A program made the translations under genes and the position numbers. Positions 33,698 to 42,783 of a DNA stretch of 64,000 nucleotides are shown in pieces. Within the stretch, counting starts at the first letter, position 1; every line of letters starts with the position of its first letter. Source of the DNA: Methanococcus voltae PS (GTDB lineage Archaea; AGJL01; Methanococci; Methanococcales; Methanococcaceae). The stretch lies in NCBI RefSeq assembly GCF_024807035.1, contig NZ_JANUCQ010000002.1, positions 62,001-126,000 of the forward strand, given 5' to 3'. Under the pieces are notes generated by a model. That model did no database searches and was not told where the DNA came from. It worked only from the letters and a program-made list of their open reading frames with translations.

Positions 33698-33882
33698 ATA
33701 AGTTTAGAAATAAAATAATTGATTAAAAATATATCAAATTATTTATTCCTACATTTATTTTATTATTTTTATAGTATTATTTTATTTTTAGTTTATTTTT
33801 CATTTTTATTTTGTTATTATTTCTAATTTATTTTCTGAATAATTGTGGTCTTACCCAAACCTTCACATATGTAACTTTCAAA

Positions 33883-33894
33883 TTTTATATATAA
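33883..33894 (+). promoter_or_regulatory. TATA box of the MerR-type gene
   Basis: TTTTATATATAA lies about 25 bases upstream of the start codon at 33916, which predicts a very short leader. The flanks contain GTAACTTTC (33871) and GTAACGTAG (33900), possible half-sites of an autoregulator. Confidence 0.5.
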
Positions 33895-33915
33895 AACAGT
33901 AACGTAGGTATTACT

Positions 33916-34761
33916 ATGAGTCGACTCAAAATATCAATAGGGCAATTCTCACGTATGACAAATTTAACTAAGCGAGCACTTCGATATTATGATGAAAAAG
34001 GTCTTTTAGTACCTGAAAAAAACATCGTTACTAATTACCGGTACTATACAGTTGACGATTTTAAAAAGGGGATTAAAATCAACTCTCTTGTAAAAGTTGG
34101 CTTTAATGTGGAAGACGTTAAAAATATACTCGAAGCAGAAGCGCAAGGAAATATGGGTTACGTGAAAGCAAAATTAAAAGAAAGATGTAACGAAGTTACT
34201 GAAGAAATAACTAAATTAGAAAGTATTAAACGTATGCTTTTAAATTCAGACTCAATATTGGAGGTTGTTAAAATGACTAGCGAACCAGTGATTAAAACCA
34301 TTCCACAAATGCGGGTAATTTCCAAAAGAGAAATTGGTAGTTATGGCACCGTTTGCCAAAAATTAATTGCAGAGCTAATGCACACAATATATAGCGCCGA
34401 AAACCGTAAAAATGATATTAAAATAATGGGTCCGCCGATGATGTTGTGTTATGACGGAGAATATATGGAAGAAGGTGCAAACATTGAAATGGCGATTCCC
34501 GTATCTGGAAAAATCGAGATAAGTGACGAAGAAATGGAGTTAAAACAACTCCCTAAAGTTGAAGTTATTTCACTTATACATAAAGGACCATATGAAAACT
34601 CGTCATTTAGTTCTAGCTATGCGAAAATTTTTGAATATGCTGAAAAAAACGATTTGAAACTTGTAATACCGGATAGGGAAATATACCTTAATAATCCGAT
34701 GGATACATTACCAGAAAATCTTGAAACAGAAATTCAATACCCATTTATTAGAGAAAATTAA
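33916..34761 (+). CDS. MerR-family regulator with GyrI-like effector domain
   Basis: ATG 33916 opens a 281-residue protein. The first 70 residues are a MerR winged helix (IGQFSRMTNLTKRALRYYDEK, then NYRYYTVDDF). A dimerisation coiled coil at about 75-110 and a GyrI/BltR-like ligand domain (about 125-280, with GPPMMLCYDGEYMEEG and LIHKGPYENS) follow. This layout is that of multidrug-sensing activators such as BltR. No efflux gene is adjacent, the nearest being a MATE transporter at 45,859. Ligand unknown. Confidence 0.85.
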   Translation: MSRLKISIGQFSRMTNLTKRALRYYDEKGLLVPEKNIVTNYRYYTVDDFKKGIKINSLVKVGFNVEDVKNILEAEAQGNMGYVKAKLKERCNEVTEEITKLESIKRMLLNSDSILEVVKMTSEPVIKTIPQMRVISKREIGSYGTVCQKLIAELMHTIYSAENRKNDIKIMGPPMMLCYDGEYMEEGANIEMAIPVSGKIEISDEEMELKQLPKVEVISLIHKGPYENSSFSSSYAKIFEYAEKNDLKLVIPDREIYLNNPMDTLPENLETEIQYPFIREN

Positions 34762-34863
34762 ATTTAAATAGATAATAGCATATAAAAAATAATTTAAAAT
34801 AAACTAAAATATAAAAAAATTATTTTTAATTTTTAAATAATAATTCTTTTTTAAGTAATGTAA

Positions 34864-36585
34864 TTACTCGATTTTAACATTTACATTTAAAAATACTGGA
34901 CCCCTAACATCCACTACTTTCGAATTACTCATTATTTGCTTCATTGCTAAGTCGTCAACTTTTAAATTGATGTCGCTTAAGCTTCTAACGATTGGTATTT
35001 TAACGTTAAACTCTTTTGTATTGCTTATAAGCGCTTCTTCAATCTTTGAGGCTATTTTTAAGCTAATTGCTTCAATGTATGTAATGTTTGTAGCAATTCC
35101 TTTATCTTTACCATTTTGTAAAAATTCCTTAAATTCTTCCTTAACTCCTTCAAAACTTTCAGGAATTCCGATAATATTTCCATCGTAAACATAAATTTCG
35201 TTTAAAATTGAAGGACCCAATAATTTTTTCCCTTCTTCTTTTTCAAACACTTTTATGTTTATATTTTTGGATATTTCGCCGAATGTAATTTCCTTTTTAA
35301 TGTTAAATTCACAAGGTGAAATTTCGTCTTTATTTTCGATGCAAGTGTTTGCCAATTCTTTAGATAAATTATATATTTCATCAATAACTGGCATTTTATC
35401 GATATTTACCATTGTAGCCATATCTCTATCGCTTAATTTATACTCGTAGAATTGAGGGTAAACCATTTCCCTAACATCTGTAAATTTACCTTTAATCATT
35501 GCGAGCCTTTCGACACCTAAACCAAGGTTCATTACTGGAACGTCTATTCCATATTTACTTAATGCAATAGGTGAATAAATACCAAATGTCGCAACTTCTA
35601 TCCATTCTCCTAGCTCTTCGTGGTAAGCATAAACCTCTGTCTGGGTTTCTGGAGTATAGTATTTTGATTTTTTATCATCGGGTATGAATTTGAAGTTTGT
35701 AAATCCAAATTGTGATAAAAGACTTTCTGCAATTAATTTACCGTCATTAATATCTATATCTTCACCAACAATTGCACATGAAGCGGAATGGTAAGTCATA
35801 AGGTGACTTTTATCTTCTTTCTGCTCTCTCCTAAAGCATCTATCGATAGAAAACAATTTAAAAGGTGTATTTCTTTTTTTAACTAAATCAGATACTGTTA
35901 AAAACCATCCTGATGTCATGTGACTTCTCAAAGTTAAACTTGAAGCTACCGCTTTAAGTTCTTTAAACTCTGGGAAAACGTCATCCAAGATTTTTAAACC
36001 CATTTCGCTTGATATTTCGAGTGCGCTTGATATTTCGAGAACTAAATCATCCCCATCAAGTGTTCCTTTTTTATATCCGTGCAATATATTTTGTAATGCT
36101 TCCTTACCAGTTAACGTTTTATTTTTAGTACTTTTAGTATCTGCAGTTTTAACCGCTTTATCAAGGTCTATGCCTAAGTTTTTGATGGCTTTTATTTTTT
36201 CGTCACTTAAACCTACGTCAGGTCGTGGTAAACCCGCTAGATAAAAGCATCTATCTAAAACAGCCATTGCTTCAGGTCCGAACTGTTTGTAAATATCTTT
36301 TTCATCAACAATTACTGGGTTCATATACTCTTCAAAACCCATTCTTAAATAAGCCTGTCTTAAACTCTCTATAGTATCGTTAATAGGGTGAGTTTTTCCA
36401 TAAGTTGGTTTTAACCTAGGATATCTATTTGAAATCCTTTTAGGCTTTATCAAGTCTTTTGTTTCTTTCCAAGCTTTCTCAAAGTCTTGCTCTGCCATTT
36501 TTAAAACTTCTGCTTTATCAAATCGCCCATTACTAGGGGCATTTTTATTATTTTTATTATTTTTATTATTTCTTTCATTAGCCAT
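34864..36585 (-). CDS. sepS: O-phosphoseryl-tRNA(Cys) synthetase SepRS
   Basis: ATG at 36585 is preferred over an upstream TTG at 36594; AAAGGATTG is the binding site. The 573-residue class II synthetase shows LRQAYLRMGFEEYMNPVIVD, HMTSGWFLTVSDL, FSIDRCFRREQKEDKSHLMT (motif 2) and NLGLGVERLAMIKGKF (motif 3). The first 20 residues contain an Asn/Lys run that is probably disordered. SepRS attaches phosphoserine to tRNA-Cys, the first step of the indirect cysteine pathway of methanogens; SepCysS completes it. It marks the host as a methanogen with this pathway. Confidence 0.95.
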   Translation of the reverse strand: MANERNNKNNKNNKNAPSNGRFDKAEVLKMAEQDFEKAWKETKDLIKPKRISNRYPRLKPTYGKTHPINDTIESLRQAYLRMGFEEYMNPVIVDEKDIYKQFGPEAMAVLDRCFYLAGLPRPDVGLSDEKIKAIKNLGIDLDKAVKTADTKSTKNKTLTGKEALQNILHGYKKGTLDGDDLVLEISSALEISSEMGLKILDDVFPEFKELKAVASSLTLRSHMTSGWFLTVSDLVKKRNTPFKLFSIDRCFRREQKEDKSHLMTYHSASCAIVGEDIDINDGKLIAESLLSQFGFTNFKFIPDDKKSKYYTPETQTEVYAYHEELGEWIEVATFGIYSPIALSKYGIDVPVMNLGLGVERLAMIKGKFTDVREMVYPQFYEYKLSDRDMATMVNIDKMPVIDEIYNLSKELANTCIENKDEISPCEFNIKKEITFGEISKNINIKVFEKEEGKKLLGPSILNEIYVYDGNIIGIPESFEGVKEEFKEFLQNGKDKGIATNITYIEAISLKIASKIEEALISNTKEFNVKIPIVRSLSDINLKVDDLAMKQIMSNSKVVDVRGPVFLNVNVKIE

Positions 36586-36800
36586 TATAATCAATCCTTT
36601 TCTTTAAATTCTGATTAGTATTACCGCATAATTGATAGTACGATACCATTATTATATTATAAATAGTACTGAAAATTAGTATTTAAAGTTAATTAATCAA
36701 ATAATTAATCAAATAATTTATTATACAATAATGTATATTAAAGTTTATAGATAAAATAGTGTAAATATTAACTAGTATATATTAATCGGAAGCTAAAATT

Positions 36801-37595
36801 ATGACTGACATTAAAAAATTAAAATATCAAAAAATAGGAGACATATTAATTGTAAAAAATGATTTAAACGAATCAGAAATAAAAGAACTAGTAAAAAGAA
36901 CTAATTGTAAAACAATTTTAAAATATGAAACGCATATAACCGGTGATTTGAGAGTTCCTACAACCAAAATATTATATGGCACCGAAACAGAGACGATAAA
37001 CAAAGAACACGGCTGTTTATTTAGTATTGATGCTTCAAAAATTATGTGGAGTATGGGAAATCTCGAAGAAAGAAAAAGGATTGCAAATAAATCAAATAGC
37101 GATGAAATAATCGTTGATATGTTCGCAGGTATTGGTTACTTTACAATACCACTTGCAAAATATTCAAAACCCAAAAAAATTTATGCTTTGGAGTTAAATC
37201 CTAATTCATATCATTATTTGTGCAAAAATGTCAAATTAAACAAAGTTGAAGATATTGTCGTACCTATTAACCTCGATAATCGAAATTTTCATTTTCATAA
37301 AAATAACAATAACAATAATATAAAAGCAGACAGGATTTTAATGGGCTATGTTGTTAAAACAAATGAATTTTTGGAAAAAGCATTCCAATTATTAGGGAAT
37401 AATGGAACTATACACTATCACGACACAGTACCAGAAAAACTTATAGAAAGTCGCCCTATTGAACAGCTGAAATCTATTGGAAGCATTTACGGGTTTGAAC
37501 TTCAAAAATACGAAATTGTGCGCATAAAAAAATACTCGCCTGGAGTTTGGCATATTGTCGTCGATGCAAAATTCAAAAAAATTGATATAGTTTAA
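36801..37595 (+). CDS. taw2: tRNA wyosine-pathway aminocarboxypropyltransferase (Taw2/TYW2-like)
   Basis: ATG 36801 opens a 264-residue protein. A beta-rich N-terminus with THITGDLRVPTTKILYG is followed by a class I SAM fold: EIIVDMFAGIGYFTIPLAK (motif I), IYALELNPNSY (motif II) and ADRILMGYV, where Trm5 methyltransferases carry an NxP signature. These features place it with Tyw2/Taw2, which transfers the 3-amino-3-carboxypropyl group of SAM to the wyosine base at position 37 of tRNA-Phe. A low-complexity His/Asn loop lies near residues 163-172. Separation from Trm5 rests on the MGYV motif. Confidence 0.82.
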   Translation: MTDIKKLKYQKIGDILIVKNDLNESEIKELVKRTNCKTILKYETHITGDLRVPTTKILYGTETETINKEHGCLFSIDASKIMWSMGNLEERKRIANKSNSDEIIVDMFAGIGYFTIPLAKYSKPKKIYALELNPNSYHYLCKNVKLNKVEDIVVPINLDNRNFHFHKNNNNNNIKADRILMGYVVKTNEFLEKAFQLLGNNGTIHYHDTVPEKLIESRPIEQLKSIGSIYGFELQKYEIVRIKKYSPGVWHIVVDAKFKKIDIV

Positions 37596-37729
37596 GTTAA
37601 ATAAATTGATTAAATAACTTGATTGCAAGTAAAACAACCAAAAGCAAGCAACAAAAAATTAAATAAACTAGCTAATTAATAAACTAGCTAATTAAAATAT
37701 CAATATATATAGACAATAAGGGTGAATTT

Positions 37730-38959
37730 GTGGAATACGAAAGAGCTTACCACGAATGCGATTCAAAATGTGCTAAAAGAGAAGATTACAAGGAAAATTT
37801 TATCTCATTTTTAACAAAAAATATATTTCAAATCAGGGACGAAATTGGTCTTGAAATATTAAATTTTAGCATATTGGACTACGAATTTAAAAAAGTGGAT
37901 AATGTAAACAATAATGGGAAAATTATTTTATATTTGTACACATCTACTAGAACCGATAAATCGGGGATTATTGGACCTGGTGGTTGGGTAATCGGCAAGT
38001 TAAGGGAAAAAATAGTTAATAGTAATGAATTACTTAATTATCTAATTGATACGTACAATTATTCAATAAATGATAATAAAAATATTGATAAATTTAGAAA
38101 AAACTACAATAAAGAAATTATTATTAAAAAAATAAATAATTCTAGAAAATTAAGGAAATTAGACGAAATAAAAATTAGAAATATGGAATCTAAAATTATT
38201 AGTAAGGGTAAAAGTAAAAATAGGGCTAAAAATACTTTAAATTACGAATTATTTAAAAATTTAATAATTAGAGTTGAAGATATATCCGATATAGAAAAAT
38301 TACATAAAAAAACTAAAGAATCTATTATATTTTTGGAAAAAAGAGGTTTGGATTTTTCAAAATTTGAAAGTAAATTTTCGGATAAATCTTTATACATAAT
38401 TCAATGCGAATACGATTTAGCAGGTCTAAATAGCGTTTCAAAGTATTTTAATATCGATTGTGCTACCATAGATACTGGAAATACTGTAATATTACCACAT
38501 AAGAGTAAAAGTAAAATTAATGAGTATATTGAGACCTATAACTTATCAAATAATAAAAATTTAAATCATAATTACATACAAATGGAAAAAATAGAATCTG
38601 AGGAAATAATTAGCGCTATAAATGATAATCCTTGCATAAAATTATGTAATAGATATTTATTTACACTTTTAGACCATTGTAAAAGAGAAGGGTACAAAAA
38701 TTTAATATTTAATCATTTTATGACGGATTTCGATAAGATAAACAACGTAAATATAGTGAATTTTCTGAGTTTGTTCCCTATTAAAAAAAATACACTAATT
38801 AATAGTGCAGATTTCCTGGAATGTCCGATGGTTATTCAAGCCTGTAAAAACAATGAGACCTACAAATTTGAAAAAATCGACGAAATCGTTGAAAAAGTGT
38901 ACGGGGGAGTTGTGGAGCCTACCGAAGGTTCGGAAGAAATATTGAAATATTTGAAATAA
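37730..38959 (+). CDS. Uncharacterised KH-like/PP-loop-like protein, 409 residues
   Basis: GTG 37730 follows AAGGGTGAATTT. A Cys pair near the start (HECDSKCAKRE) precedes a KH-like element with GIIGPGGWVIGKLREKI (about 85-101). The C-terminal half resembles PP-loop ATP pyrophosphatases in outline (YDLAGLNSVSKYFNIDCATI then DTGNTVILPHK, and a later ECPMVIQACKNN), yet the SGGxDS phosphate loop is missing. The family would suggest tRNA thiolation or a related modification, and the neighbour is a tRNA-modifying enzyme. Function remains unassigned and the domain call is tentative. Confidence 0.6.
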   Translation: MEYERAYHECDSKCAKREDYKENFISFLTKNIFQIRDEIGLEILNFSILDYEFKKVDNVNNNGKIILYLYTSTRTDKSGIIGPGGWVIGKLREKIVNSNELLNYLIDTYNYSINDNKNIDKFRKNYNKEIIIKKINNSRKLRKLDEIKIRNMESKIISKGKSKNRAKNTLNYELFKNLIIRVEDISDIEKLHKKTKESIIFLEKRGLDFSKFESKFSDKSLYIIQCEYDLAGLNSVSKYFNIDCATIDTGNTVILPHKSKSKINEYIETYNLSNNKNLNHNYIQMEKIESEEIISAINDNPCIKLCNRYLFTLLDHCKREGYKNLIFNHFMTDFDKINNVNIVNFLSLFPIKKNTLINSADFLECPMVIQACKNNETYKFEKIDEIVEKVYGGVVEPTEGSEEILKYLK

Positions 38960-39123
38960 ATTTAGTAACCAAATAAATTAAAATAATAAGATAATACTAT
39001 AATATTATACTACCATACTAAGATAATAAAAATAAATTGATTAAATAACTTAGAATAATTTATTTAAATTATTTTTAAATAATCTAATTAACTAATTAGT
39101 AATTAAGGGATAATAGGGATTCT

Positions 39124-40005
39124 ATGCGAAATAAAACTACAAATAATGAAAATATGGATGGAAACAAAAGTAAAAGTAAGACTTATAAAGGATATAAGAA
39201 ATATTTATATTTTAAAAAATATAAAAATGATGAAAAATATAGTAAATACCATAGCTATTTTGAAGGATTTGAAGATGCAATACCAATATCCATTGGTTAC
39301 ATACCCATAGCAGTTGCTTTTGGAATATTGGCGAAATCTATAGGTATTCCAGACTATATATGTATATTAATGTCCGTTATTGTATTTGCAGGTGCAAGTC
39401 AATTTATAGGGGTAAATCTAATTGCTTTGGGTTCTTCATCTTTTGAAATAATAATCACGACTTTTATATTAAATTTAAGGCATTTATTGCTATCCTCATC
39501 ATTATCTCAACAGATGGATTATCGACACAAATCTAGAAAGTTTTTAAGTGCACTATCTTTTGGTATAACTGACGAATCTTTCGTAGTCGCTTCATTAAAA
39601 AACACTAAAAATAACAGAAATAATAACCATACAGATGATTTGGGTAATATAGTCCCTAAAAAGCTATGTCCTGAATACGTATTATCTTTAAATCTAATTG
39701 GATTTATGGCATGGGTTTTCGGAACATTTTTAGGGGTTTACGTGGCAGAAGGGTTGCCTTCCTCCGTCCAATCTTGTTTGGGTATTGCATTATATGCGAT
39801 GTTCATTGGTTTATTAATTCCCGCAATTAAAGACTCTCGAAAAGTATTAAAAATAGTTATAGTCGCTTTAATAGTTGGTTCTTCAATTAATTTGGTAAAT
39901 TCGATGATTTTATCGAATTATCTATCGGTTGGTTGGATAATTATCTTTTCTACGTTGATATCTGCACTAATTAGCGCATATGCCTTTCCAAAAAAAGATA
40001 AATAG
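39124..40005 (+). CDS. azlC: AzlC-family branched-chain amino acid exporter, large subunit
   Basis: ATG 39124 follows AAGGGATAATAGGG. A Lys/Asn-rich cytosolic N-terminus of about 40 residues precedes the conserved start of the family (FEDAIPISIGYIPIAVAFGI). FAGASQFIGVNLIALG and FILNLRHLLLSSSLS follow, with about seven membrane segments in total. AzlC works with the small subunit AzlD to export branched-chain amino acids. In this window azlD lies separately at 51271 on the other strand. Confidence 0.88.
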   Translation: MRNKTTNNENMDGNKSKSKTYKGYKKYLYFKKYKNDEKYSKYHSYFEGFEDAIPISIGYIPIAVAFGILAKSIGIPDYICILMSVIVFAGASQFIGVNLIALGSSSFEIIITTFILNLRHLLLSSSLSQQMDYRHKSRKFLSALSFGITDESFVVASLKNTKNNRNNNHTDDLGNIVPKKLCPEYVLSLNLIGFMAWVFGTFLGVYVAEGLPSSVQSCLGIALYAMFIGLLIPAIKDSRKVLKIVIVALIVGSSINLVNSMILSNYLSVGWIIIFSTLISALISAYAFPKKDK

Positions 40006-40098
40006 TCTTTTATAAAATGGGATAGTATTATTGATGGTATTATGATTATATGTAAAGGTTATATACTCCAAATGACAATATATTAGTGAGGTGAGTAT

Positions 40099-40506
40099 GT
40101 GAATTTTAAAAAACTTGTTACTATCCCCATAATATTATTTTATCTTTGTGTTACAGTATCGTTTTCAGGATGTATCGGCGGTGACGATGACGTCAATATA
40201 CCTCAAAAGAGTGGTAAACAGTTAAATTTAAAATATTTAGAAGCAAGGATAAATTCAGACGTTCAAGTATCTGTTGTAAGCTATAATAACGATAAAGAAG
40301 AGTTATATATTGCATACAGTACTAATAAAAATACAAATGAATCAATAACCGACGAATTAAATGTAGTTATTGAAGATGTAAGAAATCACATTGAAAGTAA
40401 CGGAATTGCATACCCCAAAACGCTTAAATTTGAAATTAATCTTAAAAATAAAAACGATGAAAAAATTATAGTCTCAAAAAATTATAGTGATTTCTTTAAA
40501 AAATAG
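40099..40506 (+). CDS. Small lipoprotein, 135 residues
   Basis: GTG 40099 follows GAGGTGAGTAT. The signal peptide ends in a lipobox (FSGCIGG, Cys24), so the protein is anchored outside the membrane. The mature part is about 110 residues of mixed alpha/beta with no recognised family. Confidence 0.65.
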   Translation: MNFKKLVTIPIILFYLCVTVSFSGCIGGDDDVNIPQKSGKQLNLKYLEARINSDVQVSVVSYNNDKEELYIAYSTNKNTNESITDELNVVIEDVRNHIESNGIAYPKTLKFEINLKNKNDEKIIVSKNYSDFFKK

Positions 40507-40510
40507 GTAA

Positions 40511-40570
40511 TAATCTATAATAATCTATAATAATCTATAATAATTTATAATAATCTATAATAATCTATAG
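40511..40570. repeat. Six tandem copies of a 10-base repeat
   Basis: TAATCTATAA is repeated six times (the fourth and last copies each have one change) behind the lipoprotein gene. The rest of the 40,507-40,827 spacer holds AT-rich DNA and, at its right end, the SECIS-like hairpin of selD. Confidence 0.85.
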
Positions 40571-40771
40571 ATTATGTAAGGACAATAAATCCCCTTGTAT
40601 TAAATTAGTCATTACTTAGAATAGTTGTAATTCCCCCAAAATATTATTTTTTAATAATTTTTAATAATTTTAACATATAATATGGAGTTAATAAATTTAG
40701 TAGATTTAATACATTGTTAAAAAAGTTAGACTCCTAAAAATATTATTTAAAATATTATTTAAAATCAGTAT

Positions 40772-40820
40772 TACAACCAGTTAAAAATCCTCCAAAAGGT
40801 TAGGATAAATAATGGTTGTA
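40772..40820 (-). promoter_or_regulatory. SECIS-like hairpin in the 3' untranslated region of selD
   Basis: On the minus strand, 7 bases past the selD stop, TACAACCA and TGGTTGTA form an 8-base stem. Inside it AUCC pairs with GGAU, enclosing an asymmetric UAA/A internal loop, a CC/GG two-pair stem and a UUUU loop. This is the architecture of archaeal SECIS elements: long stem, small purine-rich GAA/A-type internal loop, short GC stem, apical loop, in the 3' UTR. The first loop base is U rather than the usual G. It would recruit selenocysteine insertion at UGA codon 17 of selD. Confidence 0.72.
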
Positions 40821-40827
40821 TGTGCGA

Positions 40828-41922
40828 TTAAACGTTGATTACATTAAAATCATCGGATAGTTGAGCTTTTCCTTGTTTTATGTCATTTGATTGATTTGTT
40901 TTATTATCAGTATTGCTATTTTCGTCACTAATTCCTATTTCGACAACTTTACCTACTTTAAAAGCGTATGAATCGTTATCGTGGAGTTTTTTAATTAAAT
41001 CGTCTGCATATTTTGAATCTACTGAAATTAACAACCCGCCGGCTGTTTCAGCACCCTTACCAGTCATTAAAGCGTGTCCAAACATAGATGCCAATTCGTC
41101 AGTACCTTTAATGATAGGTAATGCGTCGATTATAATATTTACGCCACTTTGCTCCGCCATTTCTTGAGAATGTCCTAATATGCCAAAACCGGTTACATCA
41201 GTCATTGAATTAGCTATTTTTATACCCAATTCATCCTCAAGTTCTCTTAAGACTAAAAGTGCCTTTCTGTTGGATAAAGTCATTAATTCAACCGCAAAAT
41301 CAACAATTCTAGTAATTTCGGATTTATCCAAGTCTAACATATCCAAATATTCGTCAGTAACACGAGATAACGCCATAGCAGTTTGATTTCCAAGAGGTTT
41401 TGTTAAGATAAGAGTACTATTGGGTTTTGCACCAGATTTCATCAAAACGTCTTCTTCTTTACCTATGCCAGTTACAGAACCGCCAATTATGGGTACAGGG
41501 TTCAATATAGTGTGACCGCCTATAATAGATGTTTCATTGTCTCTGCAAAAGTCTTGGAAACCTCTTAACATTTCCCTTGCGGCTTCAATCGGGAGATTCA
41601 TAGGTATTCCCATTATTACTAGTACCCCAATTACGTCTAGTAGCCCCATTGCGTAAATGTCGCTCGTGGAGTTACAAGCTGCTATTTTTCCCTGCGTATA
41701 AGGGTCATCTACAATAGGCGTAAATACGTCAACTGTTTTGGCAATTGCCATTCCGTTTCTGATTATAACGGAAGAATCGTCACCTAAACCTACTTTAGCA
41801 TTCTTAATATCTTTTTCATCTACTATACCTTTAACAAGTACTTCAAGCTCAGTATTTGGTAATTTACAAGCTCAACCGTGTAATTCTACCATTTCTGTTA
41901 ACTTAACGTCTTTAAAGCTCAT
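40828..41922 (-). CDS. selD: Selenophosphate synthetase SelD, itself a selenoprotein (UGA codon 17 = Sec)
   Basis: The gene starts at ATG 41922 (MSFKDVKLTEM) and reads through TGA at 41874-41872, giving VELHG-Sec-ACKLPNTELE. This is the known SelD active-site context where Cys or Sec precedes a conserved Lys. After that come GLGDDSSVI and DVFTPIVDDPYTQGKIAACN (metal and ATP sites), SDIYAMG and GGHTILNP. The 364-residue product makes monoselenophosphate from selenide and ATP. A SECIS-like hairpin sits directly behind the stop. A gene caller without Sec logic would start only at 41751 and lose the active site. Confidence 0.93.
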
Positions 41923-42087
41923 TGTATCATACCCTCGATAATTAATAAATATAATTTTAAAATAAATATATGTAGTTTAAATATAATCTAATACAATTAT
42001 AAAAGATTCTAATTAATATATTGTAAAATTTACTATATAATCGTATTTATCCAAAATATTAGTAATTAAAGAAATATTTATAATACT

Positions 42088-42104
42088 AATACCTACTAGG
42101 TATT
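42088..42104. promoter_or_regulatory. Perfect 7-base inverted repeat upstream of selD
   Basis: AATACCT and AGGTATT flank ACT. It lies 166 bases before the selD start and 20 bases past the end of the gene at 42124, so it could be an operator or a terminator-like stem. No T-run follows on the minus strand. Confidence 0.35.
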
Positions 42105-42123
42105 CTAATATATTATAAATTAA

Positions 42124-42708
42124 TTATATAGTTTTCTTTTTATTTTTGGGCTTACAAATTATTTCTTTTAACGAAATTTCAAAAAAGTTATTCATATTTG
42201 CAGGTTTTATAATTATTGCACAGTCTGAACCCTTGCTTGAGCCACCCAATGCAATTATATCCTTTTTAGTTGATATGTAACCAGAATCAGCAGCCATAAC
42301 CGTTACTTCGTATGCTACTTTCAAACCTTGTCCAAAAGTCCTTAAAGTTTCTGCTATTATCTCCACAGGGCCATATCCACCAAATTTTTTGGAAATGCCC
42401 CTTTCAACACCACTCAAAGCGTGCGTAGCCCTTACTACTTTTGCACCATTACTTTTTAACTCGTTTTCTGTTTCTTCAGTCATTGGGTTAACATCTTCAT
42501 CAGAAAATCCCTGGTGATATGTTACTGCAACTACATTTATTTTTCTATTAATTCCTGAGTTATTTATCATATCTATTAACTTCAAAGCTGTCGTACCTGT
42601 TGTAGATGCCAATACAACGTCATTAAGGGACTCATCTTCTTTCAATCTATCTATTGTACATTTTAAAGTTTCTTCCGTGTTTTCTACACCGGGTTGTTCA
42701 AAATACAT
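42124..42708 (-). CDS. Pyruvate-kinase C-terminal-domain-like protein
   Basis: ATG at 42708 follows AGAGGTGTTTG. The 194 residues match the stand-alone PK alpha/beta domain family: VVLASTTGTTALKLIDM, VVAVTYHQGF and GPVEIIAETLRTFGQGLKVA, then ADSGYI and GSDCAIIIKPA. There is no catalytic PK barrel. The family occurs in many archaea, and its ligand is unknown; allosteric nucleotide or sugar-phosphate binding is likely from the fold. A Lys-rich tail ends the protein. Confidence 0.8.
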   Translation of the reverse strand: MYFEQPGVENTEETLKCTIDRLKEDESLNDVVLASTTGTTALKLIDMINNSGINRKINVVAVTYHQGFSDEDVNPMTEETENELKSNGAKVVRATHALSGVERGISKKFGGYGPVEIIAETLRTFGQGLKVAYEVTVMAADSGYISTKKDIIALGGSSKGSDCAIIIKPANMNNFFEISLKEIICKPKNKKKTI

Positions 42709-42783
42709 TTAACAAACACCTCTATTTTTTAAATAAGTTATAATAAGTTATAATATGCTATATTATTTTATATTAATTTATAA

